64,000 nt of DNA, from contig NC_067204.1 of the NCBI RefSeq assembly GCF_026262505.1, positions 744,001 through 808,000 on the forward strand, read 5' to 3'. Position 1 is the first letter of the stretch; every line of letters begins with the position of its first letter. The translations under genes and the position numbers were made by a program. The notes beneath the pieces were generated by a model. That model saw nothing but the letters and a program-made list of their open reading frames with translations. It was not told the origin of the DNA and searched no databases. Below are positions 7,840 through 15,827 of this stretch, piece by piece. The stretch comes from Trichomonas vaginalis G3. Taxonomy: Eukaryota; Parabasalia; Trichomonadida; Trichomonadidae.

Positions 7840-10644
7840 GTACCATGCGAATACAGTCATAAATGGAGGCATATAATCTTCACCCGAGCCTGTTGGATTT
7901 GTTGTGAAAGTATGTGAATGATTTCCTGCGGTTCCACAGAAAATACCTGCGCTTGAATCTACTGGGTCGCTTGAAATATCATATCTATGCATTCCCTGTC
8001 TATCCGAACCTGCTGCAAGATTTGTATAACCTCTTTTTGTTATTGAATGTGAATGATTACCTGTTGTGTTTGTAGTTCCTGTATGAGTGTGCGCAGGTAA
8101 GTTTGCTTCAGTAATTTTCTTCGAACCTCCTGTTTGCTTTGAAGAGTTAGCACAGTATAAGAATTTGTCTACAATCTGCTGCCATGTACCAAAACCTAAA
8201 ACTGTTGCTGGATTTGTTGAGTTCATTGACGTATAAATAGAGCCTATAGGATATAATGTTTCAAGAATCTGAGTCTTTAATGTTTGAAGCTCTGTTTTGT
8301 CTGCTTTCTTGTCTAACATTGCGGGTAGTTCATATGCTTCAAAGTTTCTGGCATGATCTTCGATATTCCTGCAACTCTTATCTAAATTGTTAAGAGTATC
8401 TTTTACGCTTGTACTCGGATTCTCTAAAGGTGCACTTGAACCAAGGTCAAAGTTCAATATTATGTCGTCTGCTCTAACAGTAGTGAAGGATTTATGTGTA
8501 TGATTTTTGTCGGCTTTACTATTTAATGTAGCTTGAAGTTCATTTATATCGGAGATGTTGTGTTTATGAGATTTCAAAACTTTGTTCGTTGCTTCGAGTT
8601 CAACTTTGTCAGCTTTACTTTTAATAGCATCTTCAAACGTTATTTTTGACTTAACTCTCAAAGTAAATCTTGGTTCAACTAGTACACCGTTAACATTGAA
8701 AGTAGAGGCATAAATTTCACCGGTATAACCAAATGCTTCTGGTGCTTTAGCTACATCATACTGTACAGTACAGCTTATGTCATAACCTTTAGCACGAATG
8801 TATTTATATCTTCTTTCATTAACATTTTTTGTCTTCACTTCATCACTTCGTGTTAAATATCCATGGTAGTCCGTTATAATCTGTTCGTCTGAACTTATAT
8901 AATGAACATGGTTCTTGTCCGCTTTACTATTTAATGTAGCTTGAAGTTCATTTATATCGGAGATATTGTGTTTATGAGATTTCAAAACTTTGTTCATTGC
9001 GTCAAGTTCATTTTTGTCCGCTTTACTATTTAATGTAGCTTGAAGTTCATTTATATCGGAGATATTGTGTTTATGTTCTTTATCTGCTTTTTCGGCTAAT
9101 TTCTCTTCTATCTCATTTATTTCAAGTTCATGCCTACCACCACCTCCCGAAGAAGTATTTTTCTTCAGCTCTTGAAGAACGTCCACTTCGCCATCTTTGG
9201 TGTCAATAATGAGACTTTGAGTTAAAACCTTTCCTGTCTTAATGGATGTTTGTAAAACTTCTTCTTCACCGTGTTCGGGGTCATGGTCGTCATCATATCT
9301 TGTGAAATCAGAGATGTTGTCATACATTAAGCATATCTGTCTCAAAAGTTCTGCTATTTGAAACTGGAACGAAAGATATACAGAACTTTCATCATCTCCT
9401 AAAGTCAAGTCTGCTTTCTTAAGTATTTCTTGAATGTATGCAATGAGAACAGAGTACCTTGGAAAATATTCGAACAATATTTCATTAGCTGTTGGTTTTG
9501 GTGGTTCTTCTGGAGTTTCTGTTGTTTCAGTTCCTTCTGTAGGTTCTGTTGGAGTTTCTGCATCTCTTGACTTCAATGCTCTTGCTCTCAAAGACCTAAA
9601 TGTTAGAGCACCGGGTTTTACAAAGGACTTTATAAATGCTTTAATAGTTCCTGGTAAGTTATTGTTAGCATTAAGTAAGTTCCTTATGCTTCCATCATGT
9701 ACGTCCATAGCACTATGTAAAAAATCTATACTTTTCTTGTAGTCAGCAATAGACTGACTGTGATTTTTTAAAGATTTGTCAATACCTTTAAGCCAATCTT
9801 CATGCATGTCTGATACTGAGCCAAGAATATCATTTGCTTCCTTTAGTGTATTTTGTGCTTCTCGTAAAGTATCCAATCCCGTACGTGCATTGTTTGCTAT
9901 ACGTCTTACCGTATCTATTTGACTCCTTGTTTCTTGCATCCAACCAGATAAAGTTTTAATAGTATCCGAACCATTTGAAATGAAGTTCAAAGCATTTTTA
10001 ACGTCATCTAAAGCTTCTTCACCAAGTACTGCCCATATCTTTCCGATTTGGTATTGAAGAACTCCATATGAAGCAGCTGTTAAACCAGTATTTATAAGGT
10101 CCCATATCCATGATTTAGCAGTTTTTCCATTTTTTCCATCCTTTCCATCCAAACCGTTTTCGCCTTGAGGTCCTTGTATTCCTTGTATTCCTTGTGGTCC
10201 TTGAGGTCCGGTGTCACCCTTCTCTCCTTTCAGTTCATCTTTATGTTCGTTATAATATTCTAATGTCATAAGGTGTACATCATTACTGTTACCAGCAACG
10301 CCAAGAATTTGTTTCTCATTCATGACTAAATTCTTTAGGCATTTAATGTTGTCGTCAAATCGAAAGCTCTTTAACAATTCAATGAGAACATTTAATACTT
10401 TCACTAATGAGGCATCTACTGTAGAATTTATATATTGCACCGTTCCATCATTTATGATAGGAACTTTACTTATTGTAATGAATGGGTCATAAGTGTTAAA
10501 AGTATCGAAATCAATGACTTTTTTAGTTTTTCCATCGTCAATGACTAAATCATTGCCTTCAATGGTTAAAGTTGAGTTTTCGTTTACTAGTTCATGTGCT
10601 CTTCTTGCTTCATTTGTTTCATACGCATATGCAGCAATAGTCAT
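7828..10644 (-). CDS. Collagen-like tail-fibre / receptor-binding protein (element 1)
   Basis: This is a 938-residue protein. Around residues 145-170 there is a Gly-X-Y collagen stretch (GEKGDTGPQGPQ, then GLDGKDGKNGK). The middle has coiled-coil segments (about 220-330), a Thr/Pro/Glu linker (about 365-395), then three copies of a unit SHKHNISDINELQATLNSKA or close variants (about 525-700). The last 140 residues resemble the tip of phage short tail fibres: YPIGSIYTSMNSTNPATVL, GTWQQI, LPAHTHTG, GNHSHS, GNHSHT and a final PPFMTVFAWYRVH. The HxH-rich tip suggests metal-bound trimers. It probably forms a fibre on virus-like particles that contacts a host surface, which is unusual for a Polinton and phage-like in origin. 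Confidence 0.85.
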   Translation of the reverse strand: MTIAAYAYETNEARRAHELVNENSTLTIEGNDLVIDDGKTKKVIDFDTFNTYDPFITISKVPIINDGTVQYINSTVDASLVKVLNVLIELLKSFRFDDNIKCLKNLVMNEKQILGVAGNSNDVHLMTLEYYNEHKDELKGEKGDTGPQGPQGIQGIQGPQGENGLDGKDGKNGKTAKSWIWDLINTGLTAASYGVLQYQIGKIWAVLGEEALDDVKNALNFISNGSDTIKTLSGWMQETRSQIDTVRRIANNARTGLDTLREAQNTLKEANDILGSVSDMHEDWLKGIDKSLKNHSQSIADYKKSIDFLHSAMDVHDGSIRNLLNANNNLPGTIKAFIKSFVKPGALTFRSLRARALKSRDAETPTEPTEGTETTETPEEPPKPTANEILFEYFPRYSVLIAYIQEILKKADLTLGDDESSVYLSFQFQIAELLRQICLMYDNISDFTRYDDDHDPEHGEEEVLQTSIKTGKVLTQSLIIDTKDGEVDVLQELKKNTSSGGGGRHELEINEIEEKLAEKADKEHKHNISDINELQATLNSKADKNELDAMNKVLKSHKHNISDINELQATLNSKADKNHVHYISSDEQIITDYHGYLTRSDEVKTKNVNERRYKYIRAKGYDISCTVQYDVAKAPEAFGYTGEIYASTFNVNGVLVEPRFTLRVKSKITFEDAIKSKADKVELEATNKVLKSHKHNISDINELQATLNSKADKNHTHKSFTTVRADDIILNFDLGSSAPLENPSTSVKDTLNNLDKSCRNIEDHARNFEAYELPAMLDKKADKTELQTLKTQILETLYPIGSIYTSMNSTNPATVLGFGTWQQIVDKFLYCANSSKQTGGSKKITEANLPAHTHTGTTNTTGNHSHSITKRGYTNLAAGSDRQGMHRYDISSDPVDSSAGIFCGTAGNHSHTFTTNPTGSGEDYMPPFMTVFAWYRVH

Positions 10645-10661
10645 ATTTTAATGAGAATAAA

Positions 10662-10883
10662 ATGTTGTTCTATTTGCAAAGTACAGACCCAAACGAATAT
10701 GGAACAGTAAAGCTTCAAACAAACTTAGGTCTTCAGAATGAAGCACTTGCTTTCAGAGTTGTTGACTTCAATACTATCGCAACTTTTGTCATAACAGATG
10801 AAACAGATTTCATAGAGATTGAAATAGATGACAAAAGAAGTTTTATAACATTTCCTAACAGAGCAGAGTATAGAAATAGATAA
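10662..10883 (+). CDS. Small protein 1 of element 1 (73 aa)
   Basis: This 73-residue frame starts 17 bases from, and divergent to, the tail-fibre gene. The sequence is beta-rich (TVKLQTNLGLQNEALAFRVV, FIEIEIDD) with no signal or membrane segment. It leads a row of four small same-strand genes with little or no spacing, so it may be co-transcribed with them. I do not recognise a family; a small virion or fibre-associated beta protein is one possibility from position only. Confidence 0.5.
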   Translation: MLFYLQSTDPNEYGTVKLQTNLGLQNEALAFRVVDFNTIATFVITDETDFIEIEIDDKRSFITFPNRAEYRNR

Positions 10884-10913
10884 AATTGCTGGAGTCATAG
10901 ATACTCTCTATAA

Positions 10914-11144
10914 ATGAAGAAACTATTGGACAACATAGATGTCGAACTCTCTTCTGAGGGAACATTGAAGTTCAGTAGCAAGAAAGAGTTCAAGATAACA
11001 CGAATGAGTCATAGAGTTCAACTTCTTTTAGGAGCATACCATATGACATTTCCTTTGAAAAGTGTTGACAAAACGATTGAGATGAAATCTGTTCCATACG
11101 TATGTTATGGCAATTGTTTATACATTGAGTCTAAAAATAGCTAA
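10914..11144 (+). CDS. Small protein 2 of element 1 (76 aa)
   Basis: This 76-residue frame begins just after TATAA, the same spacing seen before other plus-strand starts in these elements (15359 and 63373). It is beta-rich, with VQLLLGAYHMTFPLKS near the middle. Its end overlaps the start of the next small gene by 38 bases, showing tight packing. No family was recognised. Confidence 0.5.
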   Translation: MKKLLDNIDVELSSEGTLKFSSKKEFKITRMSHRVQLLLGAYHMTFPLKSVDKTIEMKSVPYVCYGNCLYIESKNS

Positions 11145-11367
11145 TGTCACAGGCATTTCAGGAGTTAATAGTAAAGGTTCAGTAGAGTATAAATCTTTCT
11201 GTTATGAAGTAAATTCAATGTTCATTCCAAACGTTCCTGTCATAGCAACTCATTTAGGTAAATGGGTTCGCATTAGTCCTCATAATTTGAAAGACATGCA
11301 ATTCAGACTAGTTGACTTTCAAGGAGAGCACTGTAGAACTGAAGGCACCAGTGCGAATGACTGTTGA
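11107..11367 (+). CDS. Small protein 3 of element 1 (86 aa)
   Basis: This 86-residue frame overlaps both neighbours. It reads as a small beta protein (VNSMFIPNVPVIATHLGKWV). It has an internal logic similar to small protein 2 (a GAY/NVP turn followed by a Lys-rich strand), so the row of genes may be diverged duplicates, but the similarity is weak. No motif, signal or membrane segment is seen. Confidence 0.45.
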   Translation: MAIVYTLSLKIANVTGISGVNSKGSVEYKSFCYEVNSMFIPNVPVIATHLGKWVRISPHNLKDMQFRLVDFQGEHCRTEGTSANDC

Positions 11368-11578
11368 AGTTGACTTTTTAGAAAATATTAAATGCAACAG
11401 CTTACAAGAGAACTCAGAGCTAAAAAATATAAAGTATGAATGTTATGTATTAGGTCATGAACTTTGGTTGTTGCTGTTTGATGAAACAAATGAGTTAGTT
11501 ATGTCAGTCAAGAGAACAGAAAAATATATTGTGTTAGTGAAACTGCACCAAGTCAATAAGATTAGGTTTGCATTATGA
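11357..11578 (+). CDS. Small protein 4 of element 1 (73 aa)
   Basis: I chose the ATG of MTVEVDFLENIK at 11357 rather than an upstream TTG. It overlaps the previous gene by 11 bases, as compact viral genomes often do. The 73-residue product is beta-rich with a hydrophobic GHELWLLLFDE core and ends near the 3' end of the oppositely oriented gene at 11630. No family was recognised. Confidence 0.5.
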   Translation: MTVEVDFLENIKCNSLQENSELKNIKYECYVLGHELWLLLFDETNELVMSVKRTEKYIVLVKLHQVNKIRFAL

Positions 11579-11629
11579 AGATGAGTTCGATACTGTTGAA
11601 GAAGTTTTGGATAGATATTACAAATTGCT

Positions 11630-12244
11630 TTAATTTACTAAAACATATTTCAAGCAAAGTTTATATTCTGTTGAAAGTTTTGTATACTCGTTCGAATATT
11701 TATACTTAAACTCAACTCCTGTAGTTCCTGGTGTTTCAATGATGCGGATGTTACCTATTTTCATGAATGGTGGCGTTTGACCACAGCATTCGATTTCAGG
11801 GTCGAGATAGTCAATGACACATTGCTTCCCTGTTATTCGTGATATAACATTTTCAAGGTCCTCCTTTGTTAGAATTATTTGGTTCTTGCTTATAAGATTT
11901 GTCAAAAGCTTCTTATCGTCTTTGAGTAAAATTGTTTGGTATAACTGAAGAAGGTAATGGTCTACGTTATCTGAAGGATTTGTTTGAACATTTGTGTAAG
12001 GATTGTCGTTGGCTTCTCTTGAAAGAATTTGGTCCAGTGGTGGATACTCTAACTTAACATCTGATGTAGCGTTAGCGTTTGAAGCTGTGTTTAAATTCAC
12101 GGATTTCAGCTCTGGTTCTTTTTCTTTCAAACACTCTGAACTATAGTTCTTTATGACAATATTGTTTGTTCGTTCGTGAGTCAACATTTGATGTTGGTTC
12201 AATTGGAACATTAACGGCACAGCTAAGATGGATTTGCTTCTCAT
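11630..12244 (-). CDS. Element 1 hypothetical protein, 204 aa
   Basis: This intact 204-residue frame has no signal peptide. The N-terminal half is polar and Asn/Ser-rich (NTASNANATSDV) and probably flexible. The C-terminal half is more compact, with DYLDPEIECCGQTPPFMKIG followed by strands (NIRIIETPGTTGVEFKYKY). A helical segment LLQLYQTILLKDDKKLLTNL lies at about 100. The location near the packaging ATPase and capsid-type genes suggests a virion role, but I see no protease triad or jelly-roll signature and assign nothing. Confidence 0.5.
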   Translation of the reverse strand: MRSKSILAVPLMFQLNQHQMLTHERTNNIVIKNYSSECLKEKEPELKSVNLNTASNANATSDVKLEYPPLDQILSREANDNPYTNVQTNPSDNVDHYLLQLYQTILLKDDKKLLTNLISKNQIILTKEDLENVISRITGKQCVIDYLDPEIECCGQTPPFMKIGNIRIIETPGTTGVEFKYKYSNEYTKLSTEYKLCLKYVLVN

Positions 12245-12278
12245 TTCATATAGAATAAAAACCTTTTATATGTATGAA

Positions 12279-12338
12279 ATGAACAATATACTCGACAAGG
12301 GTTTGAATGTAAAGCTAACGAATGAAAATATTGTTTGA
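12279..12338 (+). CDS. Possible 19-aa peptide
   Basis: A 20-codon frame (MNNILDKGLNVKLTNENIV) overlaps the next small frame. It is listed only because it forms a chain of overlapping starts and stops with its neighbours. Chance is a real alternative at this length. Confidence 0.2.
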   Translation: MNNILDKGLNVKLTNENIV

Positions 12339-12414
12339 ATTCACTGAGACAGGTGCTGTGTATAAAGATGTAGAACTACTGAACAAAAGAGCTAAGGAAG
12401 AAGCAGAAACATGA
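12322..12414 (+). CDS. Possible 30-aa peptide
   Basis: This 30-residue frame (MKILFEFTETGAVYKDVELL...) ends in an ATGA overlap with the start of the 86-residue gene. The overlap suggests coupled reading in a compact genome, though the short length leaves it uncertain. Confidence 0.3.
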   Translation: MKILFEFTETGAVYKDVELLNKRAKEEAET

Positions 12415-12671
12415 ACAAAGGGTGGAAGCCTATAAAAATTTATGTCAATGATGGCTCAGGAGGTTCAAACATAAAGTATGCAGAAAGTTATAGAGTTTAT
12501 GCTCTCAAAGGTGAAAAGCCTTCATTTAAGAACAGCTATTCTAACGCATATCCTCAAAAGTTAACGGATGGAGAAGTGGATGATATGAATGACAGCAAAA
12601 ATATTAACAGAAATGGCGACAGAGATGCATGGAATTTGTTTACCATCAGTCAATTGAAGGTTAAACTTTAA
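12411..12671 (+). CDS. Small protein of element 1 (86 aa)
   Basis: This 86-residue basic, Ser/Asn/Gly-rich frame (IYVNDGSGGSNIKYAESYRV, then DGEVDDMNDSKN) begins in an ATGA overlap with an upstream small frame. It ends with an 11-base tail-to-tail overlap with the packaging ATPase gene on the other strand. No motif is seen. Compact placement supports it being real. Confidence 0.45.
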   Translation: MNKGWKPIKIYVNDGSGGSNIKYAESYRVYALKGEKPSFKNSYSNAYPQKLTDGEVDDMNDSKNINRNGDRDAWNLFTISQLKVKL

Positions 12672-13557
12672 AAACAATGTTGGTCGTTCCCATGGAAATA
12701 TTTTGGACTTTAATGGTATTAGTCATGATATGAATCTCAAGGTATGAACGAGGAGAGATGAGAGACTTATATGCTTCCCAAATTTCTTCAAAAGGTAATG
12801 TTATACCTGACTGTTTCCAAATGAGTTCAATGTCATAACGTGAGAAACCTTGAAAGATAACGAAGTCAGTTATGAGACGTTTTATGTTTAAAGCTAAAAA
12901 CCTCCATGTTTGCATAAGTATTGCTACAGTTAAGTGGTAATGTCTAACTTTAGTAATGATGTTAGCTAATGGTGAGTCTGGTTTTGACACTAAACCTTTT
13001 CCGGCGAAGTCGTCACAAACGAGCAGAGTGTTTGAAGGATACTTTTTGAAGGGGTATTTTGAAAGTTTTGATAGAATGTAGTTTGTAAGTCGTTTCATAT
13101 CGTAAACTCCTGAGTATTGACGTAAGTGGTGTTTGTCAATAATTCTTTCCATCTCCTCAGAAGTCTTTTGCATTCCTGACTGTATAAATTCAACGATGGC
13201 ATAATATTTCCTCTTACGTCGAATGTAACGTTGAAGAAATTCAATGAGTTCACTGTCTGGAACTTTAACGACAGAGGCTTGAACTTTTGACATAAATGTT
13301 TTCGCTGTTGAGTCCATAGAGTCTGAAGTTGCTGATATAATGATTTGGTCATAGTAAGAGTCATTTCCTAAACGTTCTGTTATGAGTATATGACGAATGA
13401 GGTTAAATGTCTTACCTGAACCCATCTTTCCACAATAGAAATAAACACCATTTGAACAGAACTCATAGTCCTTGCTGAAAGGAAGAATGAGAGAAGAGTT
13501 AAGTTTGTCTGTAGTTTCATTCATGTCTTCATCTACGTCATGTATTAAATGCTTCAT
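12661..13557 (-). CDS. A32/FtsK-HerA-type genome packaging ATPase (element 1)
   Basis: This 298-residue protein with an ATG start has a Walker A motif GKMGSGKTFNLIRH at about residues 43-56 and a Walker B motif NTLLVCDDFAGKG at about residues 180-190. The region after Walker B, RHYHLTVAILMQTWRFL, corresponds to the sensor segment (polar Gln) of A32-like ATPases. These pump DNA into capsids in Polintons, virophages and NCLDVs. The size is usual for the family. It diverges from the gene at 13574 with only 16 bases between starts, so both probably share one promoter region. Element 2 carries a second member of the family. Confidence 0.85.
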   Translation of the reverse strand: MKHLIHDVDEDMNETTDKLNSSLILPFSKDYEFCSNGVYFYCGKMGSGKTFNLIRHILITERLGNDSYYDQIIISATSDSMDSTAKTFMSKVQASVVKVPDSELIEFLQRYIRRKRKYYAIVEFIQSGMQKTSEEMERIIDKHHLRQYSGVYDMKRLTNYILSKLSKYPFKKYPSNTLLVCDDFAGKGLVSKPDSPLANIITKVRHYHLTVAILMQTWRFLALNIKRLITDFVIFQGFSRYDIELIWKQSGITLPFEEIWEAYKSLISPRSYLEIHIMTNTIKVQNISMGTTNIVFKV

Positions 13558-13573
13558 TTTATCTCCATTAAAA

Positions 13574-14437
13574 ATGCAAGTCAGAAATATTCAGAACATA
13601 GCACCGAGTCTAACTGACAAGAGTATAAAGATATACTATGAACATGTTATGATGAAACCAACCAAAATTCAAGAAAGTCAGTATACTTATGAATATCCAA
13701 GACACTGGGTAGAGTATGTAGGAGGTGAGAAAGCTATTGAAATCAGACAGGTTCGAAGTATTCCAGCAGGAAGAACAATATTATTGAAGAACTTTAATGT
13801 TTTGAGGTATAATGATGAAACAAAGAAGCAAGATAGTTTTCCTGTTGCTGTGTATGTGAACCTAGACACAGGAGATGACATGAAAGTTTTTAACACAAAG
13901 CTTCAAACGGTAGTGAGAGAACAACTTACTGCGGAAGGACATCCATTACCTTCAGAAGTTACCATAGCATATAATTTTGAAACAAACTCAATAGATTTTA
14001 AAGTCGTCTCTGCAAAGAAGTCAGGATTTACATTTAATGAAGCAGATGTATATTCGAATGAAAACTTCAAAGCTATTGCATGGTTAGATAATGACGATTG
14101 CTTTAAGAAAATATTTAAATACAGTGACTCAACGATGTCAATAGATGACCTTCGTGGAATGTTACCATCGACGTTTACAGTAGAAGGTTCAGCAGGATTG
14201 CTTACAAGATTGTCAATTGGCGGTATTTGGTCTCGTGAGAACATTGTTATAAAATCCAGTATAAGTGAATTTGCTGAAGAATCTATATTATGTCTTTCAA
14301 ACTACATGTATTCGCCGCCGAAGCATTATAGTATAACAAACTTTGTCAGTAAGTTTAACATAAGACTTGTCGAACCTTCTTCAATGAAAGATGTTGTGCT
14401 ACCAAAGACGGAAAGGATGGACTCATTATTGAAATGA
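13574..14437 (+). CDS. Possible minor capsid (penton-like) protein of element 1
   Basis: I placed the start at the ATG of MQVRNIQNIAPS, since codons further upstream overlap the ATPase gene. The 287-residue product is beta-rich without signal or membrane segments: HWVEYVGGEKAIEIRQV, SIPAGRTILLKNFNVL, FPVAVYVNLDTGDD. In Polintons the penton gene usually lies near the ATPase, and the size is right for a single jelly-roll protein. The sequence alone does not prove the fold, so this is inference from position, size and composition. It is too short for a usual double-jelly-roll major capsid. Confidence 0.45.
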   Translation: MQVRNIQNIAPSLTDKSIKIYYEHVMMKPTKIQESQYTYEYPRHWVEYVGGEKAIEIRQVRSIPAGRTILLKNFNVLRYNDETKKQDSFPVAVYVNLDTGDDMKVFNTKLQTVVREQLTAEGHPLPSEVTIAYNFETNSIDFKVVSAKKSGFTFNEADVYSNENFKAIAWLDNDDCFKKIFKYSDSTMSIDDLRGMLPSTFTVEGSAGLLTRLSIGGIWSRENIVIKSSISEFAEESILCLSNYMYSPPKHYSITNFVSKFNIRLVEPSSMKDVVLPKTERMDSLLK

Positions 14438-14454
14438 TTTTAATAGCATATTAA

Positions 14455-14679
14455 ATGAGCTTGTTCTTGAAGGTCATTCATGATGAAATAACTGTTGTAG
14501 AAGATGTTAGCAATTGTTCAGACATTTTGAAGCGTATAGATGAGATAAGAAAGAAGTTAGATAGACCGCAAAGCGGTGAGGGCGAAGCCCGTGAGAACGT
14601 TTATGCTTCATTGACTTTCTCCAGTAACGAGAACTTTTATGAGATAATATTGAAGAGAGATGATTTTAATATGGTGTAA
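14455..14679 (+). CDS. Small protein of element 1 (74 aa)
   Basis: This 74-residue frame is preceded by TATTAA and followed directly by the next gene (stop TAA then ATG). The N-terminal half is helical (CSDILKRIDEIRKKLDR) and the middle codes for QSGEGEAREN from two mini-hairpins inserted in frame. The direct junction with the following gene suggests they are read together. No family was recognised. Confidence 0.5.
   Translation: MSLFLKVIHDEITVVEDVSNCSDILKRIDEIRKKLDRPQSGEGEARENVYASLTFSSNENFYEIILKRDDFNMV
14566..14590. repeat. Two in-gene GC mini-hairpins
   Basis: CCGC-AAA-GCGG and GGGC-GAA-GCCC lie three bases apart inside the 74-residue gene. They are far more GC-rich than the surroundings and encode a Gly/Glu/Ala-rich loop, as expected for an inserted palindromic module. 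Confidence 0.6.
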
Positions 14680-15207
14680 ATGGTAGCTTGGGCAGCTTTA
14701 GGCGCAATGGGAACAAAAGCATTAGCATTTGGAGCAAAAGCACTTGGAGCTTATGACGCAGTAAATAAAATGAGTGGAGGAAGGGTTTCGAAGACATTAG
14801 ATGCAAATAAAGGGAAGATTGGAGGCTGGGTTGCAAAGAAGTTAAGATTAAATAAAATAGGGCTCATAAATAAAGCATCCAATTTGGTTGCGACTGAGTC
14901 AGAAAATGCTTTAGGAAAGGACGATGAGTTTGCAAAACATGCAAAAGACTTTAATGACCAGATGAAAGGTGAAACAATGCATTTAAATAGATTCGATGGA
15001 ACTAAAGAAAATGTTTCTTCTCCACCAGTAGTTCTTCCGTATGGTCCCTATGGAATGTATGGAAACCCTTACGAAAGACCATTTGACCCATTGACTGGTG
15101 GAAGTAACTGGTATCATTACGGCCGAAGAAGAAAGACAGTCAAGTTGGAGACAGACGTGAAGAAAGCAACTAAAAAGAAACCAAGGAAGAGAGTTATAAA
15201 GCAATGA
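14680..15207 (+). CDS. Amphipathic minor virion-type protein (element 1)
   Basis: This 175-residue protein directly abuts the previous gene. The N-terminus MVAWAALGAMGTKALAFGAK is an Ala/Gly/Leu amphipathic or membrane-active helix, followed by a Lys-rich stretch, a Pro/Tyr/Gly-rich middle (PVVLPYGPYGMYGNP) and a strongly basic tail (VKKATKKKPRKRV). This plan, a membrane-active helix at one end and a DNA-binding-like basic tail at the other, recalls minor capsid proteins such as adenovirus pVI/pX in outline only. Small peptides in element 2 (MAAGFFKKLWDG...) look like the same functional class. The role is inferred. Confidence 0.5.
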   Translation: MVAWAALGAMGTKALAFGAKALGAYDAVNKMSGGRVSKTLDANKGKIGGWVAKKLRLNKIGLINKASNLVATESENALGKDDEFAKHAKDFNDQMKGETMHLNRFDGTKENVSSPPVVLPYGPYGMYGNPYERPFDPLTGGSNWYHYGRRRKTVKLETDVKKATKKKPRKRVIKQ

Positions 15208-15214
15208 ATTCAAC

Positions 15215-15265
15215 AGGGTGAAAAAAGAGGTGAAAAAAGAGGTGAGATCTCACCACTTCACCTAA
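15215..15265 (+). promoter_or_regulatory. Palindrome module copy 4
   Basis: The palindrome GGTGAGATCTCACC is at 15241-15254, preceded by GGGTGAAAAAAGAGGTGA repeats and followed by ACTTCACCTAAATTTA. It lies between the 175-residue gene and the leader of the 106-residue gene. Confidence 0.7.
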
Positions 15266-15305
15266 ATTTAAATGGATGTTTTCATACGTGTGGGAGTGGT
15301 GATAT

Positions 15306-15358
15306 CATTTATTTTTTATTTTATTTTTTATTTTATTTTTTATTTTATTTTTATATAA
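15306..15358 (+). promoter_or_regulatory. T-rich leader of the 106-aa gene
   Basis: Three to four repeats of ATTTTTTATTTT end in TTATATAA directly before the ATG. It is the plus-strand counterpart of the T-rich leaders at 3560, 4523 and 6458. A similar TATATATAA precedes the methyltransferase start at 63373. Confidence 0.55.
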
Positions 15359-15679
15359 ATGACGAAAACTATTGAGATAACAAACTACAACGGTCATGAG
15401 TTCAAGAATTTGTTCTTCGTTCCTCGTGAAAATACATTCTATCAGATACGAGGGAGAAAGGGTAAAGTTAGTTTGAGCGTTTATGACTACAAGCATAATG
15501 GAAAGTTTATACAAGCATATGATACAAACGGTAAGCGTGTTTCATTAGCTTTGTCAAAACTTACAGGTATAAACTATGACAGTGATTTTGACCTATATGA
15601 AGAAGAAAGTGAGTCAGAAGATTATGAGCTGTTATATGAAGCACAGCAATGGGAGGAGTTGCAATACTTTTGTAAGTGA
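15359..15679 (+). CDS. Element 1 terminal small protein (106 aa)
   Basis: This 106-residue frame is the last gene before the right end of the element. The N-terminal two thirds is beta-rich and basic (FYQIRGRKGKVSLSVYDYKH); the C-terminal third is acidic (DSDFDLYEEESESEDYELLY). No signal or membrane segment is present. Terminal position and a strong T-rich leader suggest an expressed accessory gene, perhaps acting against host functions, but nothing in the sequence identifies it. Confidence 0.5.
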   Translation: MTKTIEITNYNGHEFKNLFFVPRENTFYQIRGRKGKVSLSVYDYKHNGKFIQAYDTNGKRVSLALSKLTGINYDSDFDLYEEESESEDYELLYEAQQWEELQYFCK

Positions 15680-15827
15680 GAACGTTTATTTTTACAGTAG
15701 TGAAGTCGTTTGTGAAAACGTTAGTGAAGTGAAGTGGTTGGCGGCTTTATAAATATTTAAGGTTAAGTTGGTGTTGTCGTTTGTGTTGTAAAATATACGT
15801 TAACGGTTTTGTAAAGTGTCAAATTCA

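Noticed and set aside
11630-12244. Adenovirus-type protease of element 1
   Set aside because: No His-Glu/Asp-Gln-Cys arrangement is visible in the 204-residue protein.
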